Below, in pieces: positions 34,801-50,923 of a DNA stretch of 64,000 nucleotides. Numbering within the stretch: the first letter of the stretch is position 1; every line of letters begins with the position of its first letter. Below the pieces are notes generated by a model. That model saw only the letters and a list, made by a program, of their open reading frames with translations, had not been told where the DNA came from and made no database searches. Source of the stretch: Trebouxia sp. TZW2008. Lineage: Eukaryota; Chlorophyta; Trebouxiophyceae; Trebouxiales; Trebouxiaceae. The DNA lies in the NCBI GenBank assembly GCA_002118135.1, contig BDIU01000004.1, positions 310,001 through 374,000 of the forward strand. The letters are read 5' to 3'. The position numbers and the translations under genes were made by a program.

Positions 34801-35984
34801 ATGTTGCAGTTGACGCCAAGCAAAAGCTGCTGTTGGCTTGCACAGGGCCAAACACTGCAAAAAGCAGCATGATCAGTGTGATGATGCAAGGAGCTTTTCA
34901 CTTCAAACACCACCTGCTCCGTGTTGCTGCACTGCAAAGGCTGCTGACTATTGCAGTGCATGACCTGGCGGGGAAGTGCTTGCTCATTGCAGCTGATGTT
35001 CTTGAACATCAAAGACTGCTGTTCAGTGCATTTTACGCCTGTGCATGCAATCACTTTCCATCACACTGAAGATGTTGATGCAATGACCAGTCATCATGGC
35101 GCATATCATGTTTAATGTCACAGCAGCAAATGCAAATGCAGCAGGAGTGCACTTGGAATATTGATGGAGTGACCACTCATCATGGCACTGATCATGTTGA
35201 ATGTCATAGCAGCGAATGCAAATGCAGCATGAGTGCAATATATAGCTACCTAGAAGGTGACGGTGCTGCCAAAGGTGTAGACTGAGGCTCATCCCACTCA
35301 TCTGTGGGGCTTGGTGACGTGCCCCAACCCTCTGCCGGTGGCTTATACGAGCTATCCGCGCTTCGAGGCGCACCTTCAAAGCAACTCGAGTGTCATGCTG
35401 CGTGCTGCAGTGACCGATGCAGAGGCCTGTGTCGACACAGCCAGTCCTACCTCGACCAGACCGAGGACGGTCCATGCTTTGCCTGTCTCCACGACCTGAC
35501 CCTCGACCTCCACGCGTGCTACCACCGACCGAGCCAGCGCGCCTGACCTCTATGACCTTGTTGTCTTTCGCTGAGTCAGCTCGCTGCAAAAGATAACAAG
35601 GCGTGAGCAATCAAGAACCTGACGACCAAAAGCAGACTGCTTGGTGAACGTATCAGACCTGCTGTTTGCGCTTAGCTTTCGTAGTGAACTCTGTGAAAGG
35701 GTCTGCAGGTTGCAACGCAAAGGTCAGCCAAACGCTGAGTGCACCGTGGACAAACGCTGCCACAGGCTAGGAATGAGCGCACTTTCGATGAGTCTCGTAG
35801 TGGCCTCGTTTGGGTCACCATTGCATTCCTCTAGCGTATGCACAATGACTTCGTCAGTGGCTCCCGTAGCCTCTTTGATCCTTTCTATCAATTGCTTCGG
35901 GACCTTCTGTTTGGCGTCTTTGCTACTGCTTTGCTGTGCAGCAGTGCGGGCATTGTCGCCCGACCGTGGTGTCTTGGCACTCAT
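28810..35984 (-). CDS. GIP1: GBF-interacting protein 1-like (DUF1296/UBA-like), 10 exons, 943 aa
   Basis: Exons in transcript order: 35984-35783, 35702-35659, 35583-35451, 35373-35250, 34676-34484, 33748-32697, 32396-32000, 31447-31289, 30037-29788, 29087-28810. They total 2832 nt with matching phases and a terminal TAA. Residues about 25-70 form the GIP1 N-terminal UBA-like domain (KQLIERIKEATGATDEVIVH, NGDPNEATTRLIE), followed directly by NPFTEFTTKAKRKQQ, as in plant GIP1. Then come an RG-rich stretch (GGSTRGGRGSGRGDR), a GTMADLLKRPPP motif, a long Ser/Gln/Pro-rich region, and Tyr/Gly/Asn-rich prion-like repeats at the C-terminus (GGYGGYPQGGSSAYSNAN). Plant GIP1 binds G-box factors and related proteins sit in mRNA granules. 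The role here is inferred by homology only. Confidence 0.85.
30113..30226 (-). repeat. Extra copy of GIP1-like exon 9 start
   Basis: After a CAG acceptor, MSYAGPGGLPPNTGQYGNHS is a near copy of exon 9 (MPYAGPGGLPPSMGQYGNHS at 30037). It keeps the phase but ends at a TGA after 37 codons. Use of this exon would truncate the protein. Confidence 0.8.
31855..31998 (-). repeat. Donor-side tandem copies of GIP1-like exon 7 end
   Basis: The exon end/donor block (plus strand GCACACACCTGTGACTGTGC then AGCATGGCC) at 31990-32020 recurs at about 31870 and 31928 with substitutions. Spacing is about 60 bases. Confidence 0.65.
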
Positions 35985-36641
35985 GATCGTACACTTACGT
36001 CCAGCGTGCTTCGATGTATCACATTTCACAGCATGCAGCCGCTGCAGCAGAGCAGAACCAGCACCTGCAAGAAACCCTAAGCTTAGGTTTCTGCCTCGGG
36101 AGAGCACGTGTCCACCAAATCGATGCGATCAAGCAGCTGCATGACAACAGTTGTCAATGTCACAGACTGTCTTGCAGCAGCAGCGTCAGAATTCTGCTGT
36201 TGTGTCAGGCGTAGGCTGCAAGCAATTCCATGCTTACTACACACATGTCTCTCCCTAGAGCGGGAAGCACGTCTCATGACACATGCTTGTGCAGTGCGAC
36301 TGTATTTCTAATCGCAATGCAGCAGCTTGTCTTGCTGCTTAAGTTCAGAGCATTCAGATCAAACATCGTTGCGCATTGAGCGTTTGCAAGCTACACCGGA
36401 AACACACAATGTCATCATTCGCCTGTAATCACCAACTTGATTGTGCTGTGCAGCCAAAAACTTTGTGCCCATGACTGCATGTTCAACGCAATCGACACCA
36501 TATTGACCAGAATGACGAGGTACGCACACATGATATACACATCTCGAATGCGCTGTGCTTTTTGCCTTTATATTTGCCTCAGCAACTGACTCAGCCAGCA
36601 CAAAACTCTCAACCCACCAATGTATGGAACGCTACAATCTG

Positions 36642-42658
<6,017 letters not shown>

Positions 42659-43046
42659 CTTGGCAGGTGCAACTGACTACCAAGGCCGATTAGGCGTAAA
42701 GCAGACACAGCAGGAAAACGTTGCGGCGCAGCTAGTCAGAAACGTGTGCACATGAACCGCAAAACACCGCTGCTTCGCCGCACAGAAAGTTGCAACAGCG
42801 CTCCTGAGCATGCGACCTGCAAGACCTTGCTGAGTCCATGCAAGCAAGCCCTAGCTAGGTTTCGATGAGCAGGCTATAGCAGGCAAGTTTGAAGGTTGTG
42901 CGAGTGTGCGCAAGCGATACGATGAGGTGCATGCGCGTTCATTACAAGCCTGCATAGCACCGGCTTGAGTAGCATCGTTGCCCCTTTGAAACAGCCGTCC
43001 AGAGTTGACACTTGATCAGTGTCGGACTCAGCTCATCGAGCGCGTC
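42659..43046. other. Divergent promoter region of CDC5 and Acinus
   Basis: 388 bases separate the CDC5 ATG (42658, minus) from the Acinus ATG (43047, plus). The two encoded proteins both act on pre-mRNA, so co-regulation from a shared promoter is plausible. No core element is obvious. Confidence 0.5.
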
Positions 43047-46000
43047 ATGCCTGAAGATTTTGAGGCTTTGCGGGTTGTGGACTTGAAAGATGAATGCAAG
43101 AAAAGGGGCCTCTTGGTGGGTGGCAAAAAGCAGGAGCTCATAGATAGGCTAAACGAGTACGAAGCCGAGCAGGTGATTCCAAGTCACTAGCAATTCATAT
43201 TCAGCACGACCTTTTCTCGTATGACGTCAAGGCTCTTATTTGCTCAACGTGATGGCTATGCAATGTTACGTTCGCGCTCCTTTGTAGGCGGGATCCAAAG
43301 AGAAGCAATCTGAGAAGACTGCTGAGCCAGAGCCCTCCCTAGAGCCTGCAGTACCTCAAGAAGTTGATGCTGCAGCAGATGAGATTGTACAAGCTGATGC
43401 AGCTCCAAGCAAGGCAGCAGGCAATGCTGATGCTGCACCACAAGGCAAAGATCAAGATGCTGAACCCATCAATGTTGACAGCAGCACTGCACAGGCGACA
43501 CCAGCGAAAGCTGCGGACACAGACAGTCAAGCAGCACAGGAGCCTGCTACAGCTCCTCCTGACAAAGCAGGCACTGTCGCTTCATCTGCTGTAAAGAACG
43601 CAGGTCCTGTACCACGCAGCACTAGAAAACAGGATGCTAAGAAAGCAAAGACAGCTACTACACAGGCCAACTCAGCTCCAGAGCCTGCAGCAGAGCCACA
43701 GAAGCCTGTGCCTTTGCCAGCGTCAGTGCTTGAGGCAGAAACGCCTGCAGTGGAAGCACCTGCTGCAACTCCAGCGGATGAAAAGCCCTTGCTGCCTGCT
43801 AGCCAAGTCCCTTCAGCAACCAGCGCTGCAACCAGTCAACCCAGGCCAGACGAAGCTGCTGCGGACAATGCTGCAGAAGACTTTGCAACGGAGGGTGATG
43901 CCACAACCACTGCAACTCCTCCTGCCCCAGCAGAGGTTCAGACAAATGAAGTTGCTGAACCTGCATCAGCAGATGTCGCTGAACCTGCATCAGCAGATGT
44001 CACTATGCAAGAAGTATCAGCAGAACCTGCTGTGTCGGAAGCTGCTGTAGCAGATGCTGGCGCAATAGACACAGCAGCAGCAGCTGAAGATGCAGAGGCA
44101 GTGCAAGTTGATGCAGCACCTGTTGTCAAGCAAGCAGCTTCAGCAGCACAACAGGTTAGTCAGGTCAGCGCAGAGGCTATGCCTGCAGAAGCAGGAACAC
44201 CTCAGCGGCATAACAGGGCTGAGCCAGCGGCACAAGCAACAGCCAGGAAGCGGGGTCGCGAGGGTGATGAATCAGCACAGCAGGAGCGCAAGGCACCTAG
44301 GACAGATCAAAAGGCTGATGCAAGTGCTGCCCAGCGTGACAGGGACAAAGATAGGGGCAGAGATAGAGAGCCTGAAAGGGGTAGAGATAGGGAGGCTGAC
44401 AGAGACAGGGACAAGGACAGGCAACGAGACAGGGACAGGCAAAAGGAGAGGGACAGGCAAAAGGAGCGGGAAAGCGAGAGAAACAAAGACGAAGGGCAGA
44501 AATCTCAGGCAAATGGCAATGCTCCTGCAGGTAGGCTAGTGTCATGTGCAGTATGAGTTCCAGTCATGCACTGCTTAGTTCATCGACAAGCATGCGCATG
44601 ATGTTCAGCAGAATCTACCACCATATTGTGGCGCCGGCAAATCCAGGACCATGCAAATTCTGCTCGCAGTTCAATGCATGAGGTCTCATGCTGGTGGCAT
44701 GATGCAAACTCATCTTTTCATGGTACAAGCAACAACCTCAACGACAAGCCTCCGTGCAGTCACTGTTCATGAGACCCAACTAGAATCAGCAGTTACTGTT
44801 GATGTGTGCTTATGTGCAACAAATACAGCTCTTGCCTTCCTGCGGTCAATGCAGTATGCTTGTTCGAGCATATACACCATCTTCGCAACCTTCTTGCAAG
44901 GCCCATGTCGCCAATCTTGTAGAGCTAAAGCGGAGGCATGCCGTTCCCATCAATACATCATGCATTGATACATCATGCCTGTTCAGCATGTCCAGACTGT
45001 TGCCTTCCCCATCTATGCAAGGCTCATGTTGCGAATGCTTTCAGAACACAAGCTGAGACGCGTGCCCAACTCATCGATGCATCACGCTTGTGCAGCATGC
45101 CCATTTTGTTCCCCAGCAATCATGCAAGGCTCACTGTGCCAGTGTTTGCAGAGCGCAAACGGAGGCATGTGCCCATCTCATATAAGCCTCCAGAAAAGCA
45201 GCCCTCAGGCACAGATCCTAGCCAGTCGGATGCTGCCAAGCGTGACAGCCGCTTAGACAAGAAGGGATCTGGAGCGGAAAGCGCTGATGCAATGCCCAGA
45301 GAAGGGTCTGGCCTTGAGAGCAGGCCATCAGACCTTGCGCGCAACGTGTCAAGAACAGAGAGTGGGCAGAAGCTGTCAGTGTTTGAAAGATTGCAGAGGT
45401 GAGTGAATTGTCAAGACCTTGTCCAAATGGTTTAGACAAAAAGCGTAACGCATAAACGCAGTGTGAACTTTGTGAGCTTGAATGTGCTTGCACCGGCTTG
45501 AGCCAGAGGGCATTATGGCTGAAGCTCGTGCTGACTTCGACAAGCCCACGCTGGCTGCAGTCGACCTGTTGCACAACTTAGTTGCCCACCTGATGTTGTG
45601 GGCATTGCTGATGCAAATGGGCAGGTCCTCATGTACGGTTTTGAGTCAAGCCATGCACCAAGCTTAGTATCCAATACATGCTGCTGCATTTGCATTCAGT
45701 TGCAATCCTGACGCAGTGCAAAAGTGGCGTGTTGTCAATGATCGCTCATTGTCTGACAAGCCGTGTAATGAAGGCATGCAGCTGAAGCCTTGTGAATCTG
45801 GCTGCACTGACATTCATCAGAGCACAGCAACCAGGTAAAGGCAAGGACAAAGCAGACAGCCTTTGTGTCCAGCTAGCATCCATGATTCAGCCACTACATG
45901 GCCGTCAACAACTTGCTTGCCAAGGCATCTTCAGATCCCATGCAGTGCACGTACATGATGCTCTGAACACTCTTGTTGTACATGCAGAAGTAGAGGTGAA

Positions 46001-49000
46001 GGCTCAGGCAGCCAGCCTCTCCCTCCTAGCAGGGATGGTTCTCTTCCAGCCCCTGCCAGCACGCGATCCTCTGAACCCCCACCTCAACCCCTGCCCAGGG
46101 CCTCCTCCCACTCCAGGCGCAACCAGCCCACAAGAGCCCTGAAGATTGAGGGTTTTGTGCGGCCCTTTGTTGAGGCTGCTGCGCGTGCTATGCTCTCTGA
46201 AACTGGGGAAATTCAAAGCATGTGGATGCCAAAGATCAAGACTCATGCATTTGTGATCTATGCAACTCAAGGGCAGGCTGAAGCCACGCTTAAGGCCACC
46301 CATAACCTCAATTGGCCTGCAGGCAACCCTAGCAGCAAGTGAGTCACCTCTCCTTGCCTCATGCGTGAGCTCAAAGGCGCTTTGTGTAAAAACCTGGCGC
46401 AATGCCTGCTGTGATGCAATCATGCGTTTTCAACATGTACTGTCGTTGATAGCCTGTCAATTTTGCAAGCATGTCGTCAGCAATCGACACAGTGCAGTGA
46501 AGTTGGTGATCAAAGCTTTACAAGGGCTTCCAACAATCGCACAGTTGCATGTCAGCATCAGCATCTGCATGTTTGTATTTTTGTCACGTGACCATGCAAT
46601 CACACCTGTCCAAGAGACCTGACAAAGTCTCTGGAAAGGGTGCAATCGCATGGTTCTATGACTAGGGCACAGATCCAATGCAGCTGCTGATGCTGCACTC
46701 TCTTCATGCAAGACTCCAATGAAATCGCGTTCCAGCATTGCCCTCTTGGTCGGACTTGTCTTAGCTGCTATTTGTAGGGTCGCACTCTCATCAGCACAAT
46801 GCTGAACTACGCTCATAGCAAAGCTCCAGATTGTTTCGCTGTCCTAACACAATGCAACACTGTTGATCAGTTTTACGCTGATCAACGAAAGAGAGCTCTG
46901 CATGTTGTAATCTTGCATGCTACCTTCGTACATGCAGGCCACGGCAGCATTGGCCAATAATGCAATCACCACATCATCAACAGCACAATAGTACTGTAGT
47001 TCAGCAAACCAACAAAGAGAGTTCAAGCATCAAGACAGCAGAAATGACATTAGAAGTTTCCTAACAGCTGCTGCATGACAGGCTGCTGTCCAAGCATGTG
47101 CCTGTGGAGGAAGCTGAGGCTGCAATTGCAAGGGCTCTTGGAGGCGGGCCCCCTGCTGCACCGGTCCTGCCCTCTGCTGCGCCTGCCAATGGTCTGCCAC
47201 CAAGGGAATCTGCTTCTGCACAGGTGAGCATCTTCTTCTTCTTCTTGTTTCACATGATAGGGGAGGTTCTGCAATCCTGCCAGTACACCAGCGATGCATT
47301 ACTGTTCAGACAATTCTGTCCTAAGCTGTTTTGTGCCAACGCAAGTCGATCCTCAGCTCACTCAAGTCTGCGTGCTGGTCAGCTTTATGTCACTTCATGT
47401 CAGCTTCATGTCAGCTGCACATCACAGATGCTATTGACCCTGTAAGAACTTGCTATGACACATCTAGCACTGACTCTGGCATGATCCATGCATGTGGGCA
47501 TATGCCTTGCCTGAAATGTAGAGGCCCAGGAATGTAAATACTTAGGGTGCACCCGACCCTCCTGTCTGCAAGTGACAGTGCAATGCATGATAGAGAACCT
47601 TTGACAGGCTATTGGCAAGCTTGATAATGACAAAAATCAAATATGCTTTCCAGCACATGTACCAGGTGTGTGTGGCCCAACTCCTAAATCGCCAGGCTGG
47701 CTTGTTTCGGCTGTTGACAAGCTTCAGAAGACGCAATGGAACAAGTTGCTCCCTGCACAATGTCAGCAGTTCAGCCTTTTGACTTTCATCAACAGCTGCA
47801 GCTGACCTGTCACATCTCCTGGTTTGTCCCTGCTTTGCTGAGACTGTATTGCACTGCAGGAAGCGCATGTCAGACCTGAAGCACAGAACACTGGCCATGC
47901 CTGTGCTGAGCACCTTGCTCACAGCATGTCAAGTGGTTTGTGTCGTATCAAGCTTGCACTGCATTGCTGTGCAAAAAGAACATGTCAGGCGTGAAGTATA
48001 GGAAGCTGACCTTGCCTGTAGAACAGGTTGAGAGTATGGTAAGGGTTTGCCATTGCTGACACTGCATTGCATTGCATTGCAGGAAACGCATGTCAGACCT
48101 GAAGTTTAGGACGCTGGCCAGGACCAGGGCCTGAGGCAAAAGTTCAGCATTACAGTTGTGCACAGACCCTGTGTTCTTGTGGGTATGCTGAGACCTGTGC
48201 TGGGAATCATGCTGAGCTTGATGCTGAATCTAATGCTGGGTGTATCTTGTCATACTGTGTTGCACTGCACTGTACCGTAAAGTTGCCTTCTTCTTCTGCA
48301 GGAAGCACATGCCAGGCCTGAAGCACAGGAAGCTGGCCGTGAATCCAGGAGGGGCAGGGCTGAAGTGGACGAGCCCCGCAGATCCAGAGATGCCCTTGAT
48401 GACAGGAGGCGGCCAAGGGAAGATGACAGAAGAAGAGGAAGGGAGGATATAGTGTACAGGGTGCCAGAGATTGCCCCTGAATCACAAGTAAGCTGTTTGA
48501 TTGCCCTGTGAAAGTCTTGTGTTCTGTCAAGGACAGCATGCATCAGCAAGTGATTGATTGACTGATTGATTGATTGATTGATTGATCGGTTGATTAGTTT
48601 TACACCTGTGCCCACGGGCACGCGAGGTAGGTAACAGGTATGCCTCGCCCTGTTCCTGTAGCATGCATCATTGTCCGTGCATCATTTTTCAAGCCATGTC
48701 TCAATCTGAGTTCCTATCTCACTGTTTTTGCGCTTGACATGAGACTGTTGTGATTGGTGTTGACAGAAGCCTCAAAAGAAGGCCGCCTGTTGTCTAGCTG
48801 TGTGCACCTGATGTTCATGTCGAGCTCATGCTGCGCTAGACAGTCATNNATGACTGTCTAGCGCAGCATGAGCTCGACATGAACATCAGGTGCACACAGC
48901 TAGACAACAGGCAGCCTTCTTTTGAGGCTTCTGTCAACACCAATCGCAACAGTTTCAAGGAGCAGATTGAGGACATGATCAACTACAATCAGCCCGACTG

Positions 49001-50055
49001 AAGACCACTACATGCCTTAGCCACTGAAAGGATTGAATTATGTATGTCCACGGCACTTCACTGTTTGTCGCAATCTGCCAACTTATGCAGGGAATGCATA
49101 GTGAACTGTTTACTACCCTTTGAAAGGAAATGTGTTCCTGATTCACAGGATATAACAGCAGCGTGTTGCACAAGAAAGCTGTTTCCCAACATAATATCAA
49201 AGTGTTCTCAAATCAGTCATAAGCAACTAATTGATGCATGCAGTGATCCAAGAGTCATCGTAAGCTTCACTTGCGATGCTGTGTTGGTGTTTGACCCATT
49301 AGCCATTTGAACATTTACTGCCACAGGCTGAGCCTTCAAGCCAAGCCTTTGTACGGTAGTAGTGCTGATGAAATTGTCTATAGCGCCAGAGTCCAGCAAT
49401 GTTGGGACCTGCTTCCTCTCACTGAAGCTGAGGCCACTCACTGTCTGTCAAACTAAGCATGGTCATCATACAGGTTGCTGAGACACCGCCATCCACACTA
49501 GATGACCTCTTTCAGGAGACCACCACCAAACCACATTGTTATTGGCTGCCTGGTTCTGAAGCCCAAGCTACTGCTTGCCTGTCAAACTCAGCGCATCCAA
49601 TATGCAGGTTGCTGAGGCATCACTGATTTGGTATACAACCTTGCCTGTTGCACTCAGTGTCTTCTCAAGCTTGCCTCGTCAGTTCTGGGGAGTTCACTCA
49701 GTGACTCAAATGAAGTGTGGTCATCTTCGCAGGTTGCTGAGGCCCCGCCACCCATATAGGATGACCTCTTACAGAAGACCACTCCAAAACCACTCTTGTA
49801 TTGGCTGCCTCTCACTGAAGTTCAGGCCACTCACTGTCTGTCAAACTAAGCATGGCCAACATGCAGGTCGCTGAGGGACCGCCACCCACATTAGATGACC
49901 TCTTTCAGAAGACAACCACAAAACCGCATTTGTATTGGCTGCCTCTCACTGAAGCCCAAGCCACTAAGAGAAAAGCAGAGCAAGAGGCTGCAGCTGCTGA
50001 GAAAGCTAAAGCAGAAGAACTGCCAGCGCCCCCTGTGCCCATGGCTGTGTCTTGA
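43047..50055 (+). CDS. ACINUS: Acinus-like SAP-domain exon-junction/ASAP complex protein, 7 exons, 819 aa
   Basis: Exons: 43047-43172, 43288-44530, 45152-45398, 46012-46338, 47082-47223, 48302-48487, 49867-50055; total 2460 nt with matching phases. A SAP DNA/RNA-binding motif lies at residues about 6-40 (LRVVDLKDECKKRGLLVGGK). A long Ala/Glu/Pro-rich acidic region follows, then an RD/RE-rich stretch (DRDKDRGRDREPERGRDREA). The RRM-like domain reads IEGFVRPFVEAAARAMLSET, MPKIKTHAFVIYAT and LNWPAGN, matching plant Acinus. The C-terminus has the RNPS1-SAP18-binding (RSB) motif TLDDLFQKTTTKPHLYWLPL. Acinus scaffolds the nuclear ASAP complex with SAP18 and RNPS1/SR45, linking splicing with the exon junction complex. 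Confidence 0.93.
44890..45151 (+). repeat. Two upstream copies of Acinus exon 3 start
   Basis: The acceptor and exon start TTTGCAG|AGCGCAAACGGAGGCATGTG (45152) is preceded by related blocks at about 44910-44955 (CTTGTAG|AGCTAAAGCGGAGGCATG) and 45020-45075 (CTTTCAG|AACACAAGCTGAGACGCGT). Each follows a GCAAGGC-CA-GT or -TT block. Confidence 0.8.
47840..48140 (+). repeat. Three upstream copies of Acinus exon 6 start
   Basis: Exon 6 (GCAG|GAAGCACATGCCAGGCCTGA at 48302) has earlier copies at about 47859 (GCAGGAAGCGCATGTCAGAC), 47971 (GCAAAAAGAACATGTCAGGC) and 48082 (GCAGGAAACGCATGTCAGAC). Preceding CATTGCACTGCA-like intron sequence is duplicated too. The 47971 copy has lost the acceptor AG. Confidence 0.85.
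48553..48597. repeat. TGAT microsatellite
   Basis: About ten tandem TGAT units with two interruptions lie within the Acinus intron between exons 6 and 7. Confidence 0.9.
48744..48954. repeat. Inverted repeat of about 105 bases centred on NN
   Basis: The left arm (about 48744-48847) is the near-exact reverse complement of the right arm (48850-48954). The two undetermined bases are at 48848-48849. The right arm plus following sequence is open for 50 codons (48851-49001; ends SFKEQIEDMINYNQPD then TGA). Confidence 0.9.
49217..49441 (-). mobile_element. Retropepsin-like fragment of a retroelement
   Basis: The 74-codon minus-strand ORF contains LLDSGAIDNFISTTTVQRLG, which matches the active-site region of Ty3/gypsy-type aspartic proteases (D-S-G-A with downstream F-I and L-G-L). 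No reverse transcriptase, integrase or LTR is seen nearby. It lies antisense within the last Acinus intron and is probably a relic or a domesticated-protease fragment. Confidence 0.45.
49465..49850 (+). repeat. Three upstream copies of the Acinus RSB-motif exon
   Basis: The exon 49867-50055 start (GCAG|GTCGCTGAGGGACCGCC) recurs at about 49472 (VAETPPSTLDDLFQETTTKP then HCYWLPG, open), 49606 (short, VAEAS) and 49733 (VAEAPPPI then a TAG, later KPLLYWLPLTE). The copies include CTCACTGTCTGTCAAACTAA-like intron sequence before the acceptor. Confidence 0.9.
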
Positions 50056-50081
50056 CATTGGAAGATAGTTTTAAATGATGT

Positions 50082-50111
50082 TGTAATCAGCTATGAAATA
50101 TGTAGTTGTAA
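50082..50111 (+). promoter_or_regulatory. Two TGTAA polyadenylation motifs of Acinus
   Basis: TGTAA at 50082-50086 and 50107-50111 lie 27 and 52 bases after the stop codon, the spacing expected for a chlorophyte poly(A) signal. Confidence 0.5.
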
Positions 50112-50923
50112 TCATGAGTTGATCATGAAACGCTGATGCGTCTTGATCATGATGCTTCATTGCTGGATGTACTGGGTAGCAGTGATTGCCATCTATCAGC
50201 TGAATCGTTCTGATCAACATGTCGGCCTATGCAGTCGCTGTGATGCAAAGTAGCTGTAATAGTTGCTATACAAGCCCCACATGCTGCACAGCTTAGAACT
50301 AGCTCTAGATCTGCACGTGAGGTGGCCTAGTGGCTGCTGGCATTTTCCTCACGACACAGACACACCTCGAGCCCACTGGGCGCGTTAGTTTGCGAGCACT
50401 GCGGCAGTAAGTAGTCTTAGGCAACAGCGCATGATTTGTCTGGCCAGGCAGAAATGAGTGCTTACACTGAGAAGAAGACTCAAAAACATGACACATTGAG
50501 GAGAATGTCCGACATCACACATGACACATTGAGGAGAAGGTCCGACCTTCGACGGTCGAAAGCGACTAACAGGACAGATGAAACACAAAACAAACAAGGT
50601 AACCCTCACACTGAACTTCTGACAATCACCAGCGACAGATAGGTCTTGTACACGTAAGTGTCTCTCATGCCAGCACGCAAGCTTTACATGCTTCATATTG
50701 TCTGCAACAATGGCAGCAAAATTGACACAGGTGCAGAGTATACAGACAATTAGGTAACTTTTGTTTGCCCCTGCTTATGACAGCAACCCACAAGGTTGTC
50801 AACTTCCTGCTGCAACCTGGATAATAGACCAACAGCCCACAGCAGCCCACAGGAAATTATTGTCATTCGTTGGTGAAAAGGGGTTCATTGTCTGCACTAT
50901 CCAAAAGGCCTGATGTGTCATGA
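50112..50923. other. Intergenic region between converging genes
   Basis: No gene is supported. A short direct repeat (CATGACACATTGAGGAGAA followed by TGTCCGAC or GGTCCGAC) occurs at 50490 and 50520. Confidence 0.4.

Noticed and set aside
43634..44050. Gln/Leu-rich plus-strand ORF in another frame
   Set aside because: Shadow of Acinus exon 2, whose frame continues for 414 codons between good splice sites.
45490..45830. Possible reverse-transcriptase-like piece (KWRVVNDRSL)
   Set aside because: Too short and lacks the catalytic YxDD or flanking motifs.
49465..49850. Treating all RSB-motif copies as in-series exons of Acinus
   Set aside because: Copies two and three carry a truncation or an in-frame stop, and only the last continues to the terminal stop with the right phase.
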